Origin: an uncultured Bacilli bacterium
GTDB taxonomy: Bacteria > Bacillota_I > Bacilli_A > RF39 > UBA660
Direction of reading: 5' to 3'
NCBI GenBank assembly: GCA_947632295.1
Contig: CANROQ010000004.1
Span: 1-19,293 of the forward strand
DNA length: 19,293 bases
A program made the translations under genes and the position numbers. Each line of letters begins with the position of its first letter. Position 1 is the first letter of the stretch. Positions 14,363 through 19,293 of this stretch are shown piece after piece. Below the pieces are notes generated by a model, which saw only the letters and a program-made list of their open reading frames with translations, made no database searches and was not told where the DNA came from.

Positions 14363-15880
14363 TTATTTTATAAATGTAAATATTTTTTTATCTTTGAATT
14401 TATTAGGAATAAGTCGATTAAAAAAACTTATTTTTTTAATCATGATATAATATCCGATGGTTATGATTAAGTTTAATATAAAAATTATACCACTATATAA
14501 TATCCAATTAAAATAATTACTAACAACCAAAATATTTTGACTAAAATAAACTAAAATTATATTGATAATTACAATAAATAAATAAAATAAACAATCTTTA
14601 TAATAAATAGAAATTTTGTCATTGAAAATATGCTTATTAAGAATACTAGGTTTTAAAATAAATTCACTAATAATATAAGCAATAGCAGTTGCTAAAATTA
14701 CCCCAGTTATACCAAAATACTTAATTAAAATTAATGATAATGTGACATTAATTGCAATTTCTAAATAAACACAAATAATGGTCTCTTTAAATAAGCCAGC
14801 GGCTGTTACAAAAATATTAAATATGGTTCTAATAATGTTATAAAATACTAAAAAAACAAATAATAAACAAGTAACATTACCAACTACATATTCTGAACCA
14901 TAAAAAAGACTAACAAAAGGTGAAATGGCAAAATAAAGTGGTACACAAAGAATAGTGGCTAAAAAGAAAACAAAAGAATTATATTCTAAAAATTTATCAT
15001 AAGCTTTATTTTTATCTACAACTAATAAATTGCCAATTCCAGCTAAACTAGCAGAAGTTAATTTATAAGAAATAGTTGTCAAAGTATTAATAATATACAT
15101 ATAAGAAGTATAAGTTACAACTTTTGCTAAACCAATAAATTTAGAAATTATTAAAACATCGATATTATTTGCTACTAATGAACCAACTTTATGAGGAATA
15201 AGTTCTTTAGTTTTTTGCCAAAACGACATATCACGTTCACATTTTAAATTTAAGTTTTTATGCCTTTTCTTAGAAATTGCAACGATTATAATATTTTGAA
15301 TTATAGAAATAATAATACCTAAAATTAAAATCAACATAATATTTTTAAATGCGATAACTAAAATTATTTCTAATACTACTTTAATAAATGCTAATAATTG
15401 AGTATAACGAATATATTGATATTTATTTTGTTCTGCATCAAAAAGAATGGTATGACTTGCTACAAAATAAGTAATAACTGTAGAAATGACCATCATAAAA
15501 AAGCAAATTTGAATAAAACTTAAAGATAAGGATGTTTCTTTAATAAAAAAATTTATACCTAAAGTTAAAGCAATTCCAATTACAAACATAATAACAGTTA
15601 TTATATTAAAAACATGTTTTGCTCCACTTAAAATTCGATTTACTTTTTCTTCATCATTATTAGCAATTGGAGCATATAAACTATAACACACTGCACTAGT
15701 TAGTCCAAAATCTGCAAAAGTTATATAAGCCATCAATTGAATAAATAATTGATAAATACCTAAAACATCTTCACCAATATACGATAATATAAATTTAAAA
15801 CGTAAAAAACCTAATATCGATATAACTATTTGTGGCAAAGCATCATAAACAAAATTTAAAATGGCTTTTTTTGTTCTCAT
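14363..15880 (-). CDS. Polysaccharide repeat-unit flippase, Wzx/MATE-like
   Basis: A 505-aa membrane protein with roughly 12-14 hydrophobic segments, typical of polysaccharide-specific MOP-superfamily flippases. It begins with a short basic segment, then FVYDALPQIVISILGF, and has YIGEDVLGIYQLF and FADFGLTSAVCYSLY, patterns common in Wzx proteins. It would move the undecaprenyl-linked repeat to the outer face for the polymerase encoded two genes downstream. It is the first gene of the cluster, with a GAGGTG Shine-Dalgarno and an extended -10 promoter 25 nt upstream. A gene symbol such as wzx would describe class only. Confidence 0.88.
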   Translation of the reverse strand: MRTKKAILNFVYDALPQIVISILGFLRFKFILSYIGEDVLGIYQLFIQLMAYITFADFGLTSAVCYSLYAPIANNDEEKVNRILSGAKHVFNIITVIMFVIGIALTLGINFFIKETSLSLSFIQICFFMMVISTVITYFVASHTILFDAEQNKYQYIRYTQLLAFIKVVLEIILVIAFKNIMLILILGIIISIIQNIIIVAISKKRHKNLNLKCERDMSFWQKTKELIPHKVGSLVANNIDVLIISKFIGLAKVVTYTSYMYIINTLTTISYKLTSASLAGIGNLLVVDKNKAYDKFLEYNSFVFFLATILCVPLYFAISPFVSLFYGSEYVVGNVTCLLFVFLVFYNIIRTIFNIFVTAAGLFKETIICVYLEIAINVTLSLILIKYFGITGVILATAIAYIISEFILKPSILNKHIFNDKISIYYKDCLFYLFIVIINIILVYFSQNILVVSNYFNWILYSGIIFILNLIITIGYYIMIKKISFFNRLIPNKFKDKKIFTFIK

Positions 15881-15904
15881 TAAAACACCTCATCAACAAA
15901 ACTA

Positions 15905-15913
15905 ATTATACCA
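15905..15913 (-). promoter_or_regulatory. Extended -10 promoter of the polysaccharide cluster
   Basis: The minus strand reads TGGTATAAT (15913-15905), an extended -10 with perfect TATAAT. The -35 at 17 nt (TTCTTT) is poor. Transcription would begin near 15898, 18 nt before the flippase ATG. Confidence 0.6.
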
Positions 15914-15987
15914 AAAATATATAAAAAAAAGAAGATTATTTTATATTTTAATGTAAAGTTAAAAATTCACAAAAATATGTATTTTTA

Positions 15988-16016
15988 TTGTCAAAATCTA
16001 ATTTTTTTAATATAAT
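15988..16016 (+). promoter_or_regulatory. glmS promoter
   Basis: TTGTCA (15988-15993), an exact 17-nt spacer and a perfect TATAAT (16011-16016) predict a start near 16023. The resulting ~210-nt leader contains the glmS ribozyme. It is divergent from the polysaccharide promoter. Confidence 0.85.
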
Positions 16017-16065
16017 GTAATTAAAGTTATCTATTATTAGGAGGGTTGGACAATAATATTTAATT

Positions 16066-16161
16066 AGCGCCAGAACCAATTTGGTTGACGAGGATAACAG
16101 TTATCGATAATTCGGCGGATGCTGTTACGGGTCGTGTAGTCGTTAGATATAAACAAAAAGT
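16066..16161 (+). ncRNA. glmS ribozyme: glmS ribozyme (glucosamine-6-phosphate-activated self-cleaving riboswitch)
   Basis: The leader contains the conserved core: AGCGCCAGAACC (16066-16077), GACGAGG (16086-16092), TTCGGCGGATG (16111-16121), and AAACAAA near the 3' end (16151-16157). Stem P1 is AACC/GGTT with a very short loop; P2 is formed by AACAG with CTGTT around the core. Cleavage is expected between A16066 and G16067, leaving a 5'-hydroxyl mRNA that (as known in Bacillus subtilis) is degraded by RNase J. The cofactor is glucosamine-6-phosphate, the product of the enzyme encoded 70 nt downstream, so this is feedback control. The 3' P4 region looks short compared with the B. subtilis form. 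Confidence 0.95.
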
Positions 16162-16231
16162 AAAATCAACTATTACTACAAATTTTATATCACACACATA
16201 AAACACATTATATTTTAAGGAGGATTTTTTT

Positions 16232-18067
16232 ATGTGTGGAATTGTTGGGTATGTTGGAAAACAAAAAAGAGCCCAAGAAGTATTACTAGAAGGACTAACT
16301 AATTTAGAATATCGTGGTTATGATTCGGCTGGTATTGCTTACGTAACTGATGGAAATTTAGTTATAACAAAAACAGAAGGAAAGATTAGCAATTTAAAAA
16401 AAATTGTCGAACCAAGTGAAGCTAATTTAGGAATTGGTCATACAAGATGGGCGACTAATGGTAAACCCAATACTATTAATAGTCATCCTCATAAGCAAGG
16501 AAAAATTACCATTGTTCATAATGGTATTATTGATAATTATTCAGAAATTAAAGAGCAATTACAAAAAGATGGTGTTATATTTAAATCAGAGACCGATACC
16601 GAAGTTGCTGCTGCTCTTTTAAATCAAATATATGAAAAGACGAAAGATATTAATAAGACAATTGTCGAATTTCAAAAAAAGGTAAAAGGTGCTTACGCAT
16701 TAGGTATTATCGTCGATGACGATTATAATACCCTATATGCACTTAGAAATGAAAGCCCTTTAATTATCGCGTTAGGTAATGGCGAAAATTATATTGCATC
16801 TGATGTACCAGCTATTATTAAATATACAAATAAATATATGGAATTAAATAATGGCGATTTTGCTAAAATAACAGATAGTCAAATTACTTGTTATAATTCT
16901 TTAGGAGAAGAAATTAAGAAAGATATTCAAGAATTTCCTATTGAATCTTATGATATTGATAAACATGGTTATGAACATATCATGTTAAAGGAGATTCACG
17001 AACAACCAACCGTTATTAAAAATACTATTGGTGATTATATAGATAATAATATCGATAACTTAATTGCTAAAATGCCAGATTTTTCAAAATATAATAAAAT
17101 TATTATTGTGGCTTGCGGAAGCGCTATGCATGCTGGTTTGGTTGGAAAAAATATGATTGAAGAATTTGCCGATATTCCAGTCGATGTAGAAATTGCAAGT
17201 GAATTTAGATATAAAAAGGTATTTATTGATGATAAAACTTTAGTAATTGGTGTTTCACAATCAGGTGAAACGGCTGACACATTAAAAGCAGTTGCCAAAG
17301 CAAAAGAAAAAGGTGCGGACACCTTAGGAATTATCAGTAAAAAAGGAAGCAGTATCGCTAGATGTGTCGATTTTGTATTATATACAAATTCAGGAATTGA
17401 AGTTGCAGTTGCAACAACAAAAGCATATTCAGCACAAATTGCCCTACTTTCTTTAATTGCGTTAAATATCGCTAACCATAAACATAATATTGATAATAAA
17501 GAATTAGAAAATATTTTAAAAGCAATTAAAGAATTACCAATTCAAATCGAAAGATTGTTAAGTAATGAAGCATGCACACATTATAAAGATATTGCGCAAA
17601 ATCTTTACACTCATAATGATATATTCTTTATTGGTCGTGGAGTTGATTATGCTCTTTGTATGGAAGGATCTCTAAAATTAAAAGAAATTTCCTATATTCA
17701 TAGTGAAGCATATCCAGCTGGTGAATTAAAACATGGTACAATTTCTTTAGTTGAACCAGGTACTCCTGTCGTTGGCGTTATTACCGACTTCGAAATTGCT
17801 GATAAAACTTTAAGTAATATTGAGGAAACTAAATCTAGGGGATCAGAAAATTATGTAATTATTACTGAAGAATTAGATGATCAATATAGCAAAACAAATA
17901 AAAATTATAACACTTATAATAAAGTTGTTATTCCTAATACTCATAAATTATTACAACCATTGCTTGCTGTTGTACCACTACAAATGATTGCTTATGAAAC
18001 AGCAAGATTTAAAGGCGAAGAAATCGATAAACCAAGAAATCTTGCCAAATCGGTTACAGTTGAATAA
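16232..18067 (+). CDS. glmS: Glutamine-fructose-6-phosphate aminotransferase (isomerizing), GlmS
   Basis: GlmS converts fructose-6-phosphate and glutamine to glucosamine-6-phosphate and glutamate, the first step toward UDP-GlcNAc for peptidoglycan and amino-sugar polymers. The 611-aa product has the N-terminal glutaminase domain: nucleophile Cys2 after Met removal, RGYDSAGIA (28-36), GHTRWATNG (69-77) and HNGIIDNY (96-103). Two SIS sugar-isomerase domains follow, with ACGSAMHAG (294-302) and SQSGETADT (342-350). The C-terminal tail LAKSVTVE seals the active site and is nearly invariant. AAGGAGG lies 8 nt before the ATG. Expression is controlled by the upstream ribozyme. It is monocistronic, ending in a terminator. 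Confidence 0.99.
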   Translation: MCGIVGYVGKQKRAQEVLLEGLTNLEYRGYDSAGIAYVTDGNLVITKTEGKISNLKKIVEPSEANLGIGHTRWATNGKPNTINSHPHKQGKITIVHNGIIDNYSEIKEQLQKDGVIFKSETDTEVAAALLNQIYEKTKDINKTIVEFQKKVKGAYALGIIVDDDYNTLYALRNESPLIIALGNGENYIASDVPAIIKYTNKYMELNNGDFAKITDSQITCYNSLGEEIKKDIQEFPIESYDIDKHGYEHIMLKEIHEQPTVIKNTIGDYIDNNIDNLIAKMPDFSKYNKIIIVACGSAMHAGLVGKNMIEEFADIPVDVEIASEFRYKKVFIDDKTLVIGVSQSGETADTLKAVAKAKEKGADTLGIISKKGSSIARCVDFVLYTNSGIEVAVATTKAYSAQIALLSLIALNIANHKHNIDNKELENILKAIKELPIQIERLLSNEACTHYKDIAQNLYTHNDIFFIGRGVDYALCMEGSLKLKEISYIHSEAYPAGELKHGTISLVEPGTPVVGVITDFEIADKTLSNIEETKSRGSENYVIITEELDDQYSKTNKNYNTYNKVVIPNTHKLLQPLLAVVPLQMIAYETARFKGEEIDKPRNLAKSVTVE

Positions 18068-18095
18068 AAGACAAATGCAAATTTTGTCTTTTTTT
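18066..18095 (+). terminator. glmS terminator, possibly bidirectional
   Basis: AAAAGACAAA (18066-18075) pairs with TTTGTCTTTT (18083-18092) around a 7-nt loop, followed by more Ts. On the opposite strand the same stem ends in TTTTATT, so it may also end transcription of the hemolysin III-like gene. Confidence 0.8.
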
Positions 18096-18741
18096 ATATA
18101 GCAAATAAAAAAATCATGAAAAAATGAAATATTGAACCTAACAAACAAAAAAAGTGAAAAATAGAATGCATATATTTTCTAGTCGCACCAATTTTATATA
18201 AAATAGCGCCTATTGAATAAAAAATACCACCACTAAATAAAAATAATAACCCGGTTATATTTAAATTTAAAATTAACTCTTTTAACATGAATATTACTGA
18301 CCAACCAATTAATAAATGCAATATAAGAGATAACATTTGAAATCTATCGACATTAAAACAATTTAAAATAATACCAATTATTGTTAAAATCCAAATTATA
18401 CAAAAATAAATAATACCTATTTTACCACCAATTAAAATTAAACAAACTGGCGTAAAAGTACCGGCTTCAAGTAAAAAAACGTTACAATGATCTAAAATAC
18501 GTAAGATTTTTTTTGCTTTTAATTTAGGTGATAAAGCATGATATAGACACGAAATTAAATAAAGTAATATTAATGATATGCCATATATCAAACACGCAAT
18601 AAATGATAAATTGCTATCATTTAAACTTTTTAAAATCATAACAATTAAACCAATAATCGAAAGTAAAGCTCCTATTCCATGTGATACTGCATTCATTATC
18701 TCTTCACCAACTGTATAATTGGGAATTTTTATTTTATTCAT
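18094..18741 (-). CDS. Hemolysin III / PAQR-family membrane protein
   Basis: A 215-aa protein with seven likely membrane helices. It shows the PAQR/HlyIII zinc-site pattern: S-x3-H in SCLYH (S64, H68), Asp84 in LDHCNVFLLEAGTFTP, and H-x3-H in HSIFH (H192, H196). NAVSHGIGA (17-25) near the N-terminus is also conserved. Family members (HlyIII, YqfA) are often annotated as hemolysins, but the bacterial role is poorly defined; membrane-lipid or fluidity-related hydrolase activity has been suggested for the superfamily. The ATG follows AGGAGG by 4 nt. It converges on glmS, sharing the terminator region, and appears monocistronic. Confidence 0.93.
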   Translation of the reverse strand: MNKIKIPNYTVGEEIMNAVSHGIGALLSIIGLIVMILKSLNDSNLSFIACLIYGISLILLYLISCLYHALSPKLKAKKILRILDHCNVFLLEAGTFTPVCLILIGGKIGIIYFCIIWILTIIGIILNCFNVDRFQMLSLILHLLIGWSVIFMLKELILNLNITGLLFLFSGGIFYSIGAILYKIGATRKYMHSIFHFFCLLGSIFHFFMIFLFAI

Positions 18742-18765
18742 ATACCCTCCTATTTTACAGTTAGA

Positions 18766-18771
18766 ATTATA
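18766..18771 (-). promoter_or_regulatory. Likely -10 element of the hemolysin III-like gene
   Basis: A perfect TATAAT lies on the minus strand 24 nt before the start codon, giving a predicted start near 18759. No good -35 hexamer is visible at 16-18 nt. Confidence 0.4.
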
Positions 18772-18942
18772 TGAACTATATATTTAAAATATGTATTAAA
18801 ACGATAAGTTAATTTTTATTTTAATATATAACTTTTTAATTGATTTTAAACGCAAACTATAATTAGTTTTGTAATTTTTTTACTATTTTATATACTAATT
18901 ATTGAATTAATATAACAACTATAACTTACAGTTTTTCTTAAT

Positions 18943-18981
18943 AAAAAAATTATAATACTTTTAATACATTATAATTTTTTT
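18943..18981 (-). terminator. All-A/T hairpin downstream of the Rpn-like gene
   Basis: A perfect 14-bp inverted repeat, AAAAAAATTATAAT with ATTATAATTTTTTT and an 11-nt loop, begins 24 nt after the stop at 19006. It can act in either direction. The lack of G/C pairs makes termination uncertain, but the position fits. The remaining intergenic sequence (18772-18942) shows nothing else. Confidence 0.45.
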
Positions 18982-19005
18982 ATAATAATTTATATTAGCT
19001 ATTAT

Positions 19006-19293
19006 TTATCTCAAAGCATTTATTTCTTTGATTGATAAATTTGTAGCACTCGCAATCGTATTAATATCAACCTTTTGTTTCAATAAATTTTTAGCGATAT
19101 CCAGAGTTTTATTCTTTTCACCATGTTCAACACCATCTTCATAAGCAGCATCATAATTTTCCTCTTCTTCCATCCACATCTTATATATATCTTCCATTTT
19201 CTTATATTCCTCCTGCTCTTGATTATATATTTCGATTTGTTTTAATATTTCTTGATATTTTTCACTTGTAATTATTTCTTTTAATGTTTCTAG
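19006..19293 (-). CDS. C-terminal part of an Rpn-family (PD-(D/E)XK) transposase/nuclease, cut by the window edge
   Basis: The frame stays open from the stop at 19006 to the window edge, so the visible 95 residues are the 3' part of a longer gene; the ATG at 19197 is internal. The segment is charged, with a likely helical stretch (EKYQEILKQIEIYNQEQEEY) and then EDGVEHGEKN, IAKNLLKQKVDINTIA and TNLSIKEINALR. This tail, an E/K/G-rich linker followed by a helix-turn-helix-like [IL]AK-x-LL...I...I...T-x-LS-x-EEI pattern, is characteristic of Rpn/RpnC 'recombination-promoting nuclease/putative transposase' proteins, which are abundant in gut Firmicutes. The catalytic PD-(D/E)XK domain would lie outside the window, so activity cannot be judged. 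Confidence 0.75.
   Translation of the reverse strand, partial: LETLKEIITSEKYQEILKQIEIYNQEQEEYKKMEDIYKMWMEEEENYDAAYEDGVEHGEKNKTLDIAKNLLKQKVDINTIASATNLSIKEINALR

Noticed and set aside
14213..14470. An 85-codon plus-strand frame
   Set aside because: It is antisense to the GT4 and flippase genes, has no ribosome binding site and no recognisable sequence.
16434..16622. A 62-codon plus-strand frame within glmS
   Set aside because: It is in an alternative frame of a gene with a certain identity.
17035..17322. A 95-codon minus-strand frame
   Set aside because: It is a mirror of the glmS coding sequence, with no start signal or family resemblance.

Overview
The window looks like a chromosomal segment of a very AT-rich, low-GC Gram-positive (Firmicutes/Bacilli-type) bacterium, perhaps a gut or rumen Erysipelotrichia/RF39-like lineage. 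This rests on the base composition, Bacillus-type promoters (TTGACT/TTGAAT with 17-nt spacers), a glmS ribozyme, a Gram-positive LexA-box-like site, and A/G-rich Shine-Dalgarno sequences. TGA is a normal stop: at least four genes end in TGA, several of them in ATGA overlaps. The genetic code is therefore standard, not mycoplasmal.

Layout: (1) Positions 1-557, minus strand: the first codons of a NusB-like gene with its own promoter, an AT-rich spacer, and a compact ~85-nt three-hairpin small RNA with its own promoter and terminator. (2) 557-2606: recG on the minus strand, driven by a promoter whose spacer holds a near-consensus LexA/SOS box. (3) 2637-3421: a gene-free but strongly structured stretch. 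A small plus-strand RNA ends in a terminator and converges on a ~614-nt minus-strand transcript. That transcript has a near-perfect promoter and terminator and no credible reading frame, so it is a large ornate noncoding RNA candidate, comparable in size to the OLE and ROOL classes. (4) 3475-15880: a ten-gene minus-strand surface-polysaccharide cluster, probably transcribed from 15.9 kb downward. In transcription order it holds a Wzx flippase, a GT4 transferase, a polymerase-GT2 fusion, an acyltransferase-3 protein, a second GT4 transferase, an Alg14/PssD-like subunit, a DUF6056/GT-C-like membrane protein, an Alg13/PssE-like subunit, a second DUF6056-like membrane protein and a GtrB/DPM-type GT2. 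(5) 15905-18092: on the plus strand, glmS behind a strong promoter and its self-cleaving ribozyme. (6) 18094-19293, minus strand: a hemolysin III/PAQR-family membrane protein, then the 3' end of an Rpn-family (PD-(D/E)XK) transposase/nuclease gene cut by the window edge.

How it fits together: GlmS makes glucosamine-6-phosphate, a precursor of amino-sugar nucleotides for the wall and possibly for the divergently transcribed polysaccharide genes. Within the cluster, the glycosyltransferases would build a lipid-linked repeat. Wzx would flip it, the Wzy-like domain would polymerise it, and the GtrB/GT-C-like genes and the acyltransferase would decorate it. No initiating phosphoglycosyltransferase, chain-length regulator or nucleotide-sugar genes are in the window, so the pathway must be completed elsewhere.

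The most unusual part is the recG-flanking RNA island (about 421-3421), with three apparently independent noncoding transcripts, one of them very large.
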